Source: Gammaproteobacteria bacterium (lineage in GTDB: Bacteria; Pseudomonadota; Gammaproteobacteria; Steroidobacterales; Rariloculaceae). Taken from it: a stretch of DNA of 64,000 bases. The position numbers and the translations under genes were made by a program. The notes beneath the pieces are model-generated. The model ran no database searches, was not told the origin of the DNA, and was given only the letters and a program-made list of their open reading frames with translations. The DNA is taken from positions 62,001-126,000 of the forward strand of contig JAJEFE010000147.1 in assembly GCA_022820625.1 (NCBI GenBank), in the 5' to 3' direction. The first letter of the stretch is position 1. Each line of letters starts with the position of its first letter. Shown here one piece after another: positions 1 to 8,692 of the stretch.

Positions 1-1
1 G

Positions 2-535
2 GTATTGGTCAGCGGACCGGTTGCCGTGCCGACACCTGGGGGCGTCCGGCGGGTCGACGTGGAAACAGCCGAGGAAATGTACGCCGGCGTCCACGAGTGG
101 ATTGGCGATGCGGACATTTTCATCGGTTGCGCCGCGATATCCGACTACAGGCCGGAGTGCGCCGCCGGCCAGAAGATCAAGCGAACCGGCTCGACAATGA
201 ACCTGCAACTGGTGCGTTCGCCCGACACGCTCGCCAGCGTGGCGGCACTGGAGAATCGGCCCTTCACCGTGGGATTTGCCGCCGAAACGCAGAATCTCAG
301 GGAGAATGCAAGGGGCAAGCTGGTCGACAAGGGCCTGGACATGATCGCAGCCAACCGCGTCGGCAGCGACTGCGGGTTCGACCTTGAGATCAATTCGCTG
401 ACCGTGCTCTGGGAAGGCGGTGAGGCAGACCTCGAGCAGGCGCCGAAGACCGTCGTGGCCACGCGGCTGATAGAACTGATCGCGGAACGATTCCACGCGA
501 TGCGCCCGGAGCTGAGTTCCTCGCAGGCGGGCTGA
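2..535 (+). CDS. coaBC: CoaBC, C-terminal part (cut by left window edge)
   Basis: Bifunctional phosphopantothenoylcysteine decarboxylase / phosphopantothenate-cysteine ligase of coenzyme A synthesis in the cytosol. Only the last 178 residues are present. They match the CoaB (ligase) half: the opening [10 protein letters not shown], then the segment CAAISDYRP, the lysine of QKIKR, and GFAAET followed by MIAANRVG, all typical CoaB landmarks. The N-terminal flavin-dependent CoaC half must lie upstream of base 1. The frame is open at the left edge, so the in-frame TTG at base 5 is not the true start. dut follows 46 bp downstream on the same strand, an arrangement seen in Escherichia coli, so the two are probably co-transcribed. 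Confidence 0.95.
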   Translation, partial: VLVSGPVAVPTPGGVRRVDVETAEEMYAGVHEWIGDADIFIGCAAISDYRPECAAGQKIKRTGSTMNLQLVRSPDTLASVAALENRPFTVGFAAETQNLRENARGKLVDKGLDMIAANRVGSDCGFDLEINSLTVLWEGGEADLEQAPKTVVATRLIELIAERFHAMRPELSSSQAG

Positions 536-581
536 TCCGCAGCGCCTGGGCAGGGAAGCGCGAATCCGCCAGGGACCACCC

Positions 582-1052
582 ATGGAAACGAATTCCGTGC
601 GCCGCGTGCGCCTGAAGGTGCTCGATCCGAAGATCGGCAAGGAAATCGCTCTGCCGCGGCGCAGCACCGACGGATCGGCGGGCGTCGATCTGAGAGCATG
701 CCTGGCTGAACCCCTGACGCTGCCTCCCGGTGAGTGCGAGTTGATCCGCACCGGCATCGCCATCCACCTGGAAGATTCCGGACTGGCCGCGGTGATCCTG
801 CCGCGCTCGGGACTCGGCCACAGGCACGGCATCGTGCTCGGCAACCTGGTGGGGCTCATCGACTCCGATTACCAGGGCGAACTGCTGATTTCCTGCTGGA
901 ACCGCGGCTCGGAGCCCTTTCGGATCGAGCCGGGCGAACGCATAGCGCAACTGGTCATCGTGCCGGTGGTGCAGGCGGAATTCGAAGTGGTGGACTCCTT
1001 CGCCGAAAGCGCGCGCGGCGCCGGCGGATTCGGTCATACCGGCACAAGCTGA
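582..1052 (+). CDS. dut: dUTP diphosphatase
   Basis: Hydrolyses dUTP to dUMP and pyrophosphate, keeping uracil out of DNA and supplying dUMP for thymidylate synthesis; active as a trimer in the cytosol. The 156 residues carry the family motifs in order: [12 protein letters not shown] (motif 1), [10 protein letters not shown] (motif 2), [19 protein letters not shown] (motif 3), GERIAQLV (motif 4) and the C-terminal [10 protein letters not shown] arm (motif 5) that closes over the nucleotide. Length is normal for the family. It sits just after coaBC and converges on pyrE, leaving 31 bp between the two stop codons. Confidence 0.97.
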   Translation: METNSVRRVRLKVLDPKIGKEIALPRRSTDGSAGVDLRACLAEPLTLPPGECELIRTGIAIHLEDSGLAAVILPRSGLGHRHGIVLGNLVGLIDSDYQGELLISCWNRGSEPFRIEPGERIAQLVIVPVVQAEFEVVDSFAESARGAGGFGHTGTS

Positions 1053-1083
1053 ACCAGGGTATCCAGGCGCCAGCGCGAGTGCG

Positions 1084-1731
1084 CTATTTCGCGCCGTAAC
1101 GTTCTCGATAGGCGCGCATGGCCGGCAGGTGTTTCGCGAAAGCCGGGTGCGCCTGCATGTGGGCGACCAGGTCCTCCAGCGAGACGATGCTGAGGACGGG
1201 GACACCCAGCCGGTCCGCCAGTTCGCGCACCGCCGAGCGGCTGCTTCCCGTGGCGACCTCCTGCCTGTCCACTGCAACCAGCACACCCCCGACAACGCCG
1301 CCGCCGGCTTCGATGATCTGCACGGCTTCGGTGACCGCGGTGCCGGCCGTGATCACGTCGTCGACGATGATAACGCGGCCTGAAATCGCCGCGCCGACGC
1401 TTGCGCCGCCTTCGCCGTGGTCCTTGGCTTCCTTGCGGTTGTACGCGTACGGGCAGTCCAGGCCGTGGTGTTCGGCCAGTGCGGCGGCGGTCAGGGCCAC
1501 GAGGCTGATGCCCTTGTAGGCCGGGCCGAAGAGCATGTCGAAGCGTAGGCCGGCATCGGCCAGCGCGGCGGCGTAACAGCGTCCGAGCCGGGCGGCCGCA
1601 CGGCCGGTGCTCAATTGGCCGGCGTTGAAGAAATACGGGCTGATCCGCCCCGACTTGAGTTCGAACTCGCCGAATCGAAGCGCGCCGAGTTCGAGGGCCA
1701 GTTCGAGAAATTGAGTCTTGTGAGATTGCAT
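1084..1731 (-). CDS. pyrE: Orotate phosphoribosyltransferase
   Basis: Converts orotate and PRPP to orotidine 5'-monophosphate in pyrimidine synthesis. The 215-residue protein begins MQSHKTQFLELALE, close to the E. coli N-terminus, and continues with FGEFELKSGRISPYFFN. The PRPP-binding loop VIIVDDVITAGTA lies near residue 120. An in-frame ATG 75 bases upstream would add an unrelated Arg-rich extension, so the start at 1731 is preferred. In E. coli slmA separates dut and pyrE; here they converge directly. A TGTAT-G-ATACA inverted repeat at 1752-1762 lies just upstream and may overlap the promoter. Confidence 0.96.
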   Translation of the reverse strand: MQSHKTQFLELALELGALRFGEFELKSGRISPYFFNAGQLSTGRAAARLGRCYAAALADAGLRFDMLFGPAYKGISLVALTAAALAEHHGLDCPYAYNRKEAKDHGEGGASVGAAISGRVIIVDDVITAGTAVTEAVQIIEAGGGVVGGVLVAVDRQEVATGSSRSAVRELADRLGVPVLSIVSLEDLVAHMQAHPAFAKHLPAMRAYRERYGAK

Positions 1732-1809
1732 GATGAGGGCGGACCCGCTCCTGTATGATACAGCGCATCCGCGGCCGCGGGGCGGCCGCGACCGGCTGCA
1801 GATCACCGT

Positions 1810-3156
1810 ATGACGAACGCTTCCGCTACGGCGGCCGCCCCCGCCGACACCCGGAACTGGCTTGAGAGCCTTCTCGTTTACCTCAACCCCCGGGTCCTCG
1901 GGATGCTGTTCCTGGGCTTCTCGGCGGGACTGCCCTTCCTGCTGGTGTTCACCACCCTCAGCGCGTGGCTCCGTACCTTTGAGGTGAGCCGCACTGCCAT
2001 CGGCATGTTCGCCTGGGTGGGGCTGCTCTATTCGATCAAGTTCTGCTGGGCGCCGCTGGTGGACAGGCTGCCGCTGCCCGTGCTCACCCGGGTTCTGGGC
2101 AGGCGCAGGAGCTGGATGCTGATCGCGCAGCTCGGGATCGTCGCCGGCCTGCTGGGCATGGCCGGACTGGACCCCAGTGCGGCACTGCTGCCGGTCGCCC
2201 TGTTTTCCGTGTTCATCGCCTTCTGCTCGGCCACCCAGGACATCGCGATCGACGCCTACCGGATCGAGGCGGTGGCCGCCGAGGATCAGGGCGCCATGGC
2301 GGCCACTTACCAGCTCGGTTACCGCCTCGCGATGCTGGTGAGCGGCGCCGGCGCCCTGTACCTGGCCGATTTCGTTTCGTGGAACGCCGCCTATTCCGTC
2401 ATGGCCGCGTGCATGCTGGTCGGCCTGGCGACCGTGCTGGTCATCGATGAGCCTGAAGGCAACGTGGCTGCGGCGGCGAATGATGACGGGGGCGATTTCG
2501 GGCTGAAAGGTGCCGTGGCGTGGTTCGGCGACGCAGTCATCGGCCCCTTCGCCGAATTCTTCAGGCGCAACGGTGCGTACGCTCTGCTGTTGCTGACCTT
2601 CATCGGCCTGTCCAGGGTCAGCGACCTGCTGTTCGGCAACATCGCCAACGTGTTCTACCTGGACCTGGGCTACACGCTGTCGGAGATCGCCACCGTGGCG
2701 AAGGTGTTCGGCTTCGCGGTAACCATCGGCGGCGCGTTCCTGGGAGGCATCGTGGTCAGCCGCTACGGTCCCGTGCGCCCGCTGCTGTTCGCCACGGCGC
2801 TGGTGGCGGTCACCAACCTCTGCTTCGCGGCCCTGGCGGCGTACGGCGTCGCCGACGTCCGCTACCTGGCCGGGGTGATCAGCGCCGACAACTTCGCCGT
2901 GGGATTCGCCGGAACGGTGTTCATCGCCTATTTCTCAAGCCTCACCCACGCCGCCTACACCGCTACGCAGTACGCGCTGTTCACTTCGCTGATGCTGTTG
3001 CCGGGCAAGCTGCTGAGCGGTTTCTCGGGGATGGTGGTGGATGCGACCGACTACGTCACGTTCTTCCTCTACGCCTCGGCGGCGGGCATTCCGGCCATCG
3101 TGCTGGCGGTCATCATTACCCGCAAGGCGGCGCTGGACCGGCGGAACGCGGCGTGA
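1810..3156 (+). CDS. AmpG-like MFS permease
   Basis: A 448-residue integral membrane protein with about 12-14 hydrophobic segments. It resembles the AmpG/PAT branch of the major facilitator superfamily: NPRVLGMLFLGFSAGLPFLL near residue 27, then SIKFCWAPLVDRLPLP and SATQDIAIDAYRIE, which are characteristic AmpG positions. In enterobacteria AmpG imports anhydro-muropeptides for cell wall recycling; here the exact substrate is inferred from family only. A secreted amidase that could release such muropeptides is encoded at 8693-9577. The stop overlaps the next start by four bases (GTGA at 3153-3156), so translation of the Rieske protein is probably coupled. Confidence 0.85.
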   Translation: MTNASATAAAPADTRNWLESLLVYLNPRVLGMLFLGFSAGLPFLLVFTTLSAWLRTFEVSRTAIGMFAWVGLLYSIKFCWAPLVDRLPLPVLTRVLGRRRSWMLIAQLGIVAGLLGMAGLDPSAALLPVALFSVFIAFCSATQDIAIDAYRIEAVAAEDQGAMAATYQLGYRLAMLVSGAGALYLADFVSWNAAYSVMAACMLVGLATVLVIDEPEGNVAAAANDDGGDFGLKGAVAWFGDAVIGPFAEFFRRNGAYALLLLTFIGLSRVSDLLFGNIANVFYLDLGYTLSEIATVAKVFGFAVTIGGAFLGGIVVSRYGPVRPLLFATALVAVTNLCFAALAAYGVADVRYLAGVISADNFAVGFAGTVFIAYFSSLTHAAYTATQYALFTSLMLLPGKLLSGFSGMVVDATDYVTFFLYASAAGIPAIVLAVIITRKAALDRRNAA

Positions 3157-3542
3157 GCGCCGGCGCTGTCGAACTCTGCCGCCTCGACGATCTCTCCGAC
3201 CCGGGCAGCCGCGAGTTCAAGTGGGGGGCAGGCGTCTGGCCGCTTGAATTCTTCGCCGTGCGCAAAGGGGGACAAGTCTCGGGCTTCGTCAACCGTTGCC
3301 CCCACGCCGGCAATCCGCTGAATTGGCAGCCCGACCGGTTTCTGACTCGGGAGGGCGACCTGATCCTGTGCAATTCGCACGGGGCGCTGTTCCGGATCGA
3401 CGACGGTGCGTGCGTCGGCGGACCCTGCCCGGGTGAGGCGCTGGAGCCTGTGGCGCTGCGTGTCGAGGATGGCCTGGTCGTCGCGGATGAGGCCGAATTG
3501 GCGGAGGTCTTGAACCGCTGGCTCAGCGTCTCCGGACTTTAA
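3153..3542 (+). CDS. Small Rieske [2Fe-2S] protein
   Basis: A 129-residue soluble Rieske-type iron-sulfur protein. Cluster ligands are visible as CPHAG near residue 50 and CNSHGALF near residue 75, giving the C-x-H ... C-x2-H pattern. It has no signal peptide, so it is probably a cytosolic ferredoxin-like subunit resembling those of non-haem dioxygenases, or a free-standing Rieske protein. The GTG start is chosen because it overlaps the stop of the permease (GTGA) and excludes unrelated sequence upstream. The stop codon overlaps the trmB stop on the other strand within TTAA at 3539-3542. Partner enzyme unknown. Confidence 0.85.
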   Translation: MSAGAVELCRLDDLSDPGSREFKWGAGVWPLEFFAVRKGGQVSGFVNRCPHAGNPLNWQPDRFLTREGDLILCNSHGALFRIDDGACVGGPCPGEALEPVALRVEDGLVVADEAELAEVLNRWLSVSGL

Positions 3543-4225
3543 TTCGTTCGGCGGAAATGGAGATCGGTCACCGTGTGCCCCAGGGCAATGCCGCGACGTT
3601 CGAACTTTGTCGTCGGCCGATCGAAGAAAGGCTCGGATGACGCCTGTTGGGGTGACAGCGCCTCGAACTGCTCGCAGTCGTCCATCACCAACGCTACATG
3701 CTCGGCATAGTCGGCCCAGTCGGTGGCGATGTGAAACGTGCCCTTGGGCTTCAGAACCCGTGCAATGTCATGAACGAAGCCCGGCTGAACGATTCGGCGC
3801 TTGTTATGGCGCTTTTTGGGCCATGGATCCGGAAAGAACAGGTTCACGGCGTCCACCCGCCGGGGGCTCAACATGTGCTTGACCACCTCCACCGCATCGT
3901 GGGGAATGATTCGAACGTTATCGAGTCCGGCGCGTTCCAGTTGTAGCAGGAGATGGCCGATCCCGGGGTCGTGAACCTCGATGCCCAGGTAATCGTTGGC
4001 TGGATGGTTGGCGGCCAGCGTCAACAGCGCCGAACCGTCGCCGAAGCCGATGTCCAGCACGACCGGCGCACGCCGACCGAACTCGAGATCCAGATCAAGG
4101 GCGCACTCCCGGAACGGGATGCCGAAGCGCGGTATCAGGTTTCTCAGCGCGCGCTTTTGCGCCGCCGTCGTCCGCCCGGCGCGTTGCACGAAGCTTCGGA
4201 CCGTTCGATGGTGGGGCTGGGTCAT
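3539..4225 (-). CDS. trmB: tRNA (guanine-N7)-methyltransferase
   Basis: S-adenosylmethionine-dependent enzyme that makes 7-methylguanosine at position 46 of tRNAs. The 228 residues show the SAM-binding motif LDIGFGDGSALL near residue 57 and the hallmark FPDPWPKKRHNKRR near residue 130, with IATDWADYAEH further on. A GGAAAGGA ribosome-binding site precedes the ATG. In E. coli trmB and mutY are divergent neighbours; here the same orientation is kept, but a large secreted protein gene and tRNA-Gly lie between them. Confidence 0.97.
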   Translation of the reverse strand: MTQPHHRTVRSFVQRAGRTTAAQKRALRNLIPRFGIPFRECALDLDLEFGRRAPVVLDIGFGDGSALLTLAANHPANDYLGIEVHDPGIGHLLLQLERAGLDNVRIIPHDAVEVVKHMLSPRRVDAVNLFFPDPWPKKRHNKRRIVQPGFVHDIARVLKPKGTFHIATDWADYAEHVALVMDDCEQFEALSPQQASSEPFFDRPTTKFERRGIALGHTVTDLHFRRTN

Positions 4226-4358
4226 GGCTGGTCCTTTCCCGTCGCATCTTACGACAACGGCGCACGAGCGATGTCGCTGGAGATTCTGTTGGTTGACACC
4301 TGCGGCTGATCGCTTCCCCTGCGACGGGATTCGGTCCTCTACGCGTTCGAAAGCGTGA

Positions 4359-6893
4359 CTAACGCAACCTGGCTGCGATGCCGCCCAATGTCTCCGCGAG
4401 CGCAGCTTGCCGCCTCATCGTGATGCCGCCGTCGCCCGATTCCAGCGTTGCCGCCAGTGATTCAAGCCGGGCGGCCAGCTCTTCGTCGCCCGAGCCCTCC
4501 TGTAGTACCGATTCCGAGCGGCTCAGGGCGGCATCCAGATCGGCCGTGAACGACGCCGACAACACATCACCCCGTGCGAGTTGATCGAAATAGGCCCGGG
4601 CCACCACCGGGTCGGCCGGCCAGTCATACTTCAGTTGCTGCTGCGGATTGAACAGGCTGCCCTGGTCGGCCAGTGCAGCCGCGGCGATTTCGTTTTCGGA
4701 CAGGAACTCGCTCGGCGTCAGCGTCAGGACATCCAGGCCGCGCACGATCTCGGTACCGTAGATTTTCCCCTGATACCAGTAGGCGGACCAGTAGCCGCCA
4801 CCGATCATGTGTTCGGCATCGATGGGACCCCGATCGAAAAAGGCGATTTCGACGGGATTGGCCGAATCGGTGAAGTCGAGGACGGAGATGCCGCCCTGGT
4901 ACCAGGCCTGAACGAAGATGTCGCGGCCCGGGACCGGTACGACGGAGCCGTTGTGCGCCACGCAGTTCTCCTGCTCGGTCTGCGGGGCCGGCATCTTGAA
5001 GTAGCTGCGGAACTCGAGCCGGCCGTCGACGATGTCGTAGATGGCGTCCGCGCCCCAGTCCAGCGGATCGAACGCACGGCAGCGGGGCATGCCGCCGCCG
5101 CCCCATTCATCGGTGAACAGGACCTTCGTGGCATCGTTGTTGAACGTCGCCGAATGCCAGTAGGCGAAGCCCTGGTCGACGACCGCGTCCATGCGCTGCG
5201 GGTTCAAGGGATCGGAGATATCGAACAGGATGCCGTTGCCCGAGCAGGCGCCGGCGGCGATCCCCAGTTCGGGGAATACCGTGATGTCGTGACACTCGTC
5301 GGTACGGCTGGACTCCTGGGTTTCGTCGCCATGGTCGCCGCCGCGCCAGAGGCCCGCCAGGGTGCCGTCCTCGGGGTCGGCGAACACGGCGGGGCTGTGG
5401 ACGATGCGCGCACCGGCGGGATCGTCCACGGGAATCTCGATGACGTCGATGCGGAACAGCGCCGTCCGGTAGTCGCCGGGCGATTCGTCGATGCAGCCTT
5501 CCAGCTCCTCCTCCTCGCGGATACGAGAGGTGCCGGAGTTGTAGAGGATGATCCTGTCGTCGTCGGCGGTGACGACCGAGTGGGTGTGCGAACCGCGGCA
5601 GGTCTGCACCGCGCCCACCTGCACCGGCCGGGTCAGGTCGCCGATGTCGAATATGCGGATCCCGCGGAACCGCTCGTCGCTGACGTCCTCGGCAATGCCC
5701 TGGAGCCCGCAGTCGAGCCGCCCCCGGGTTTGTTCCACCGACATGATCAGCAGGTCGCCGACGACCGAGACATCGCCTTGCCCGCCCGGACACACCACGG
5801 AGCTGATTTGCTGCGGCAAGCCGCCTTCGTCCAGCCGGTAGATATTGAAGCCGTGGTAACTGCCCGCGAACATGACATCGTCCCTGAAAGCCATGTCGGT
5901 ATTGGAGAAACTCAGCAGCGGCGAGCGGTCCCAGTCGCCGTTGTCCTCGCTGTCGTCGGCGTCTTCCCGGTCCCCGTTATCTCCGTCGTCCTCGGGGCGT
6001 TCCGTGTCCGCTGTGTCTTCATGGTCCTCGCCATCTTCGTCGCCATCGTCATCCCGCGGGCGCTCCGGCGGCAGTTCGGCCGGGTTCTCCGGGTCGTAGA
6101 AACCGGGCGGCTTGGGCAGCGAGGCCACGAGTTCCATGTTCATCAGCGCCTGGCCCGCGTCGTCGAAACCGGCGGCAAGGCCGGCGCGCGGGTCGTCGGA
6201 GAGCGTGATGAGCAGGGCATGCATCCGCTCGATTTCGGCGGTCTGGTCATTGGTGACATCATTGGCGAACTCGAACAGCATCGGGTCGTATGCGGAACCC
6301 GGCTGGTCGAGCAGTTCCTCGACCATAGTCACCGCGCCTTCATGGTGCGTGATCATCAACTGCAGGAACATCCGGTCGAAATCGGTGCCCTCCGACGCGG
6401 CCAGCTCATCCATCTGCTCCGGTGTGGCCATGCCGGCCATTCGGTGGCTCGTATGCATCGCTTCGTGGTCCGTCGGGTCCGGCATCCGCTCGCCGCGGTC
6501 GCTCAGCCATTGCTCCATGAATTCCATTTCGTCCTGCTGAGACAGCGTGATGCGCCCCGCCGCGTCGACTACCTCCGGCCGGTTGGTGCGATCCTCCACG
6601 AGTTCGGCCATCTCGACGGCCTGGTTGTGGTGCGGAATCATGTCCTGCATGAACCGGACGTCGTCCTGCGAGTGGCTCGTCACGGCAATGTCGATCGCCT
6701 CATCGGCCGTGAGCTCCCGCGCCGATTCGCCCGGCGCGCCCGGCTGGACGATGGGCGTCTGGGCGGTGGCGGCGGTCGCCATACCGAGCAGCAACACGCT
6801 CGAGAAGGCGTGCCGAAGCAGTCGTAACAGGTTGTCAGGGGCTGCGGTCACTGGATTCGCTCCCATACAGATTCGGTGTCCCCGGCGAGACAT
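4359..6893 (-). CDS. Secreted DUF305 / LVIVD-repeat fusion protein
   Basis: An 844-residue exported protein. A signal peptide ends near ATAATAQ. Residues of about 60-250 carry two DUF305-type segments (MIPHHNQAVEMAEL and MITHHEGAVTMVEEL), a His-pair, Met-containing helical domain often linked to copper. A strongly acidic Asp/Glu linker (about residues 275-325) follows, then a long region with LVIVD-type beta-propeller repeats (for example GIRIFDIGDLTRPVQ and GILFDISDPLNPQRM). The C-terminus is an Ala/Leu-rich helix. An internal ATG at 6866 with GGGGA upstream is an alternative start and gives a more normal signal peptide. The gene begins 17 bp downstream of tRNA-Gly and interrupts the usual trmB-mutY neighbourhood. 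Function unknown; metal binding is inferred. Confidence 0.8.
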   Translation of the reverse strand: MSRRGHRICMGANPVTAAPDNLLRLLRHAFSSVLLLGMATAATAQTPIVQPGAPGESARELTADEAIDIAVTSHSQDDVRFMQDMIPHHNQAVEMAELVEDRTNRPEVVDAAGRITLSQQDEMEFMEQWLSDRGERMPDPTDHEAMHTSHRMAGMATPEQMDELAASEGTDFDRMFLQLMITHHEGAVTMVEELLDQPGSAYDPMLFEFANDVTNDQTAEIERMHALLITLSDDPRAGLAAGFDDAGQALMNMELVASLPKPPGFYDPENPAELPPERPRDDDGDEDGEDHEDTADTERPEDDGDNGDREDADDSEDNGDWDRSPLLSFSNTDMAFRDDVMFAGSYHGFNIYRLDEGGLPQQISSVVCPGGQGDVSVVGDLLIMSVEQTRGRLDCGLQGIAEDVSDERFRGIRIFDIGDLTRPVQVGAVQTCRGSHTHSVVTADDDRIILYNSGTSRIREEEELEGCIDESPGDYRTALFRIDVIEIPVDDPAGARIVHSPAVFADPEDGTLAGLWRGGDHGDETQESSRTDECHDITVFPELGIAAGACSGNGILFDISDPLNPQRMDAVVDQGFAYWHSATFNNDATKVLFTDEWGGGGMPRCRAFDPLDWGADAIYDIVDGRLEFRSYFKMPAPQTEQENCVAHNGSVVPVPGRDIFVQAWYQGGISVLDFTDSANPVEIAFFDRGPIDAEHMIGGGYWSAYWYQGKIYGTEIVRGLDVLTLTPSEFLSENEIAAAALADQGSLFNPQQQLKYDWPADPVVARAYFDQLARGDVLSASFTADLDAALSRSESVLQEGSGDEELAARLESLAATLESGDGGITMRRQAALAETLGGIAARLR

Positions 6894-6909
6894 GGTACAC
6901 GGTGCGGGA

Positions 6910-6984
6910 TGGAGCGGGCGATGGGAATCGAACCCACGTCTCTAGCTTGGGAAGCTAGGGTAATAACCATTATACGACGCCCGC
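6910..6984 (-). tRNA. tRNA-Gly (anticodon CCC)
   Basis: A 75-nt cloverleaf on the minus strand. Acceptor stem GCGGGCG (6978-6984) pairs with CGCCCGC (6914-6920); discriminator U at 6913 and encoded CCA at 6910-6912. The anticodon arm is CTAGC-TTCCCAA-GCTAG, so the anticodon is CCC and the isotype glycine. The T arm is GTGGG-TTCGATT-CCCAT. It closely resembles E. coli glyU. Confidence 0.97.
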
Positions 6985-6995
6985 GCCGACGGCCC

Positions 6996-7001
6996 ATTGT
7001 A
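6996..7001 (-). promoter_or_regulatory. Putative -10 box for tRNA-Gly
   Basis: TACAAT on the minus strand, 11 nt upstream of the mature tRNA 5' end. No convincing -35 hexamer was found at 17 nt. The rest of 6985-7245 holds nothing else I can support. Confidence 0.35.
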
Positions 7002-7245
7002 GCGGAACACGTGGAGATGGCGCAGGCTGGACGACGCATTTCACTGGTCGCATTTGCAGTCCCTGACTGACATGAAAGTGGAGTCACGATGAATGGACAT
7101 TGAATTTCAGCCGAACCAGCGCCATGGTGGGTGTTTTCAACAACCTGGAGTCCATAACGATGGCAAGGGTCAGTTTCAGCGTCCCCCATGACTGGACAAA
7201 TATCCCCGAACATATTGTCAGTCGCCATCGTCTTGTCAGGCGCTC

Positions 7246-8322
7246 GTGAATACGTTCGCCGAACGGTTGCTTGCCTGGTTCGAGGCGCACGGCCGCCGCG
7301 GATTGCCCTGGCAGATCGATCGAACGCCCTATCGAGTGTGGGTTTCCGAAATCATGCTGCAGCAGACCCAGGCGGCGACCGTCGTTCCATACTTCACGCG
7401 GTTCATGGAAGCGTTTCCGGCCGTGGACGATCTCGCGGCGGCGGAACTCGACCGGGTGCTCGGATACTGGGCGGGGCTCGGCTACTACGCCAGGGCGCGG
7501 AACCTTCATGCGGCGGCCCGGAAGGTCGTACGGGATGACGGCGGGGAGTTTCCGGCAACCGTGGAGGGGCTCACGACGTTGCCGGGTGTGGGTCGCTCGA
7601 CAGCCGGGGCTATCCTCGCGCTCGCTCATGGCAAGCGCGCACCGATTCTCGACGGCAACGTCAAGCGTGTGCTGTCCCGTTACGAAGCGGTGGAAGGCTG
7701 GCCGGGCCGCGCGGCGGTGCAGAAGAGCCTGTGGGGGCATGCTGAGCGATATACGCCGCACGAGAAGGTGGCCGAGTACACCCAGGCGATCATGGACCTG
7801 GGCGCCACGCTGTGTACCCGAGCCCGGCCCCGCTGCGGCGAGTGTCCGCTGACGGCGGATTGCAGGGCGCGAGTCGCCGGCCTTCAGGGCGTACTGCCCA
7901 CACCCCGTCCGCGGCGGACACGGCCCCAGCGCGAAGTCAGGGTGCTGCTGGTCACCAATACGGACCGGGAGGTGCTGCTGGAGAGGCGCCCGCCGAACGG
8001 TATCTGGGGCGGGCTTTACAGCCTGCCCGAACTGGCGTTCGAGGACGATCCACAGGGCTGGTGTCGACGCCATCTGGGCGTGGATGTCCGTGAGCACACG
8101 GCCGGTAGCCCCCTCAAACATGGCTTCAGCCACTTCGATCTCATGATTCACCCTCTGGAGATCCGGCTGGATACGGCGGTGAACGTACTCATGGATCGCG
8201 ACGGGTGGCTCTGGTATAACCCCGCGCAGGAGGCTCGGGTGGGCGTTGCCGCACCCATCGCGGTCCTGCTGAAGAGACAGTGCCTGTTGAACGGAATGCA
8301 TCGCTCAAGGGAGGCGAAATAG
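7246..8322 (+). CDS. mutY: A/G-specific adenine DNA glycosylase
   Basis: Removes adenine mispaired with 8-oxoguanine in base excision repair. The 358 residues show the catalytic region [12 protein letters not shown], the helix-hairpin-helix [13 protein letters not shown], the catalytic aspartate segment [13 protein letters not shown], and the [4Fe-4S] ligands C-x6-C-x2-C-x5-C ([17 protein letters not shown]). A NUDIX-like 8-oxoG recognition domain follows from about residue 225 ([19 protein letters not shown]). Starts with GTG. The stop shares one base with the yggX start (TAGTG), so the two are an operon, as in many gammaproteobacteria. Confidence 0.97.
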   Translation: MNTFAERLLAWFEAHGRRGLPWQIDRTPYRVWVSEIMLQQTQAATVVPYFTRFMEAFPAVDDLAAAELDRVLGYWAGLGYYARARNLHAAARKVVRDDGGEFPATVEGLTTLPGVGRSTAGAILALAHGKRAPILDGNVKRVLSRYEAVEGWPGRAAVQKSLWGHAERYTPHEKVAEYTQAIMDLGATLCTRARPRCGECPLTADCRARVAGLQGVLPTPRPRRTRPQREVRVLLVTNTDREVLLERRPPNGIWGGLYSLPELAFEDDPQGWCRRHLGVDVREHTAGSPLKHGFSHFDLMIHPLEIRLDTAVNVLMDRDGWLWYNPAQEARVGVAAPIAVLLKRQCLLNGMHRSREAK

Positions 8323-8588
8323 TGAGCCGCACCATACATTGCGTCATTTTGGGAACGGTAGCAGAGGGCCTCGACCGTCCCGTTTATCCCGGCGAGCTGG
8401 GTCAGCGGATCTACGACAATGTCTCGAAGATCGCCTGGCAGCGCTGGCTCGGTCACCAGACCATGCTCATCAACGAATACCGCCTGACGCCCATCGAACC
8501 CAAGGCGCGGCGCTTCCTGGAGCAGGAAATGGAGAAGTTCTTCTTCGGCGAGGGCTCGGAAAAGCCGCCGGACTTCGTCGATCAATAG
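8322..8588 (+). CDS. yggX: YggX-type Fe(II) trafficking / oxidative damage protection protein
   Basis: An 88-residue cytosolic protein, normal length for YggX. Conserved features include the N-terminal SRTIHC with the single redox-relevant Cys7, [15 protein letters not shown], and [14 protein letters not shown] start directly overlapping the mutY stop, with GGGAGGCG upstream. YggX is linked to protection of iron-sulfur clusters from oxidation, which fits its pairing with the cluster enzyme MutY. The original E. coli neighbour mltC does not follow here. Confidence 0.95.
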   Translation: MSRTIHCVILGTVAEGLDRPVYPGELGQRIYDNVSKIAWQRWLGHQTMLINEYRLTPIEPKARRFLEQEMEKFFFGEGSEKPPDFVDQ

Positions 8589-8614
8589 TCCGAACTTCCC
8601 TTTACAGGTCTCCT

Positions 8615-8641
8615 GCCGAGGCATGCCGACAGCGCCTCGGC
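8615..8641. terminator. GC hairpin between convergent genes
   Basis: GCCGAGGC (8615-8622) and GCCTCGGC (8634-8641) form a perfect 8-bp stem with an 11-nt loop between the converging yggX and amidase genes. There is no T-tract on either strand, so a terminator role is only plausible. Confidence 0.4.
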
Positions 8642-8692
8642 GTCCTCGTAGCCAATGAGCACAGCCTGTTGCGCTACCGCGGACTGCCGTCT

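Noticed and set aside
4581..6827. Long open frame on the plus strand (about 748 codons) opposite the DUF305/LVIVD gene
   Set aside because: Its protein is rich in His, Arg, Val and Gly without domains, as expected for the antisense of GC-rich coding DNA; the minus-strand frame has a signal peptide and known domains.
7084..8301. Open frame of about 405 codons on the minus strand
   Set aside because: Antisense to mutY, no recognisable domain.
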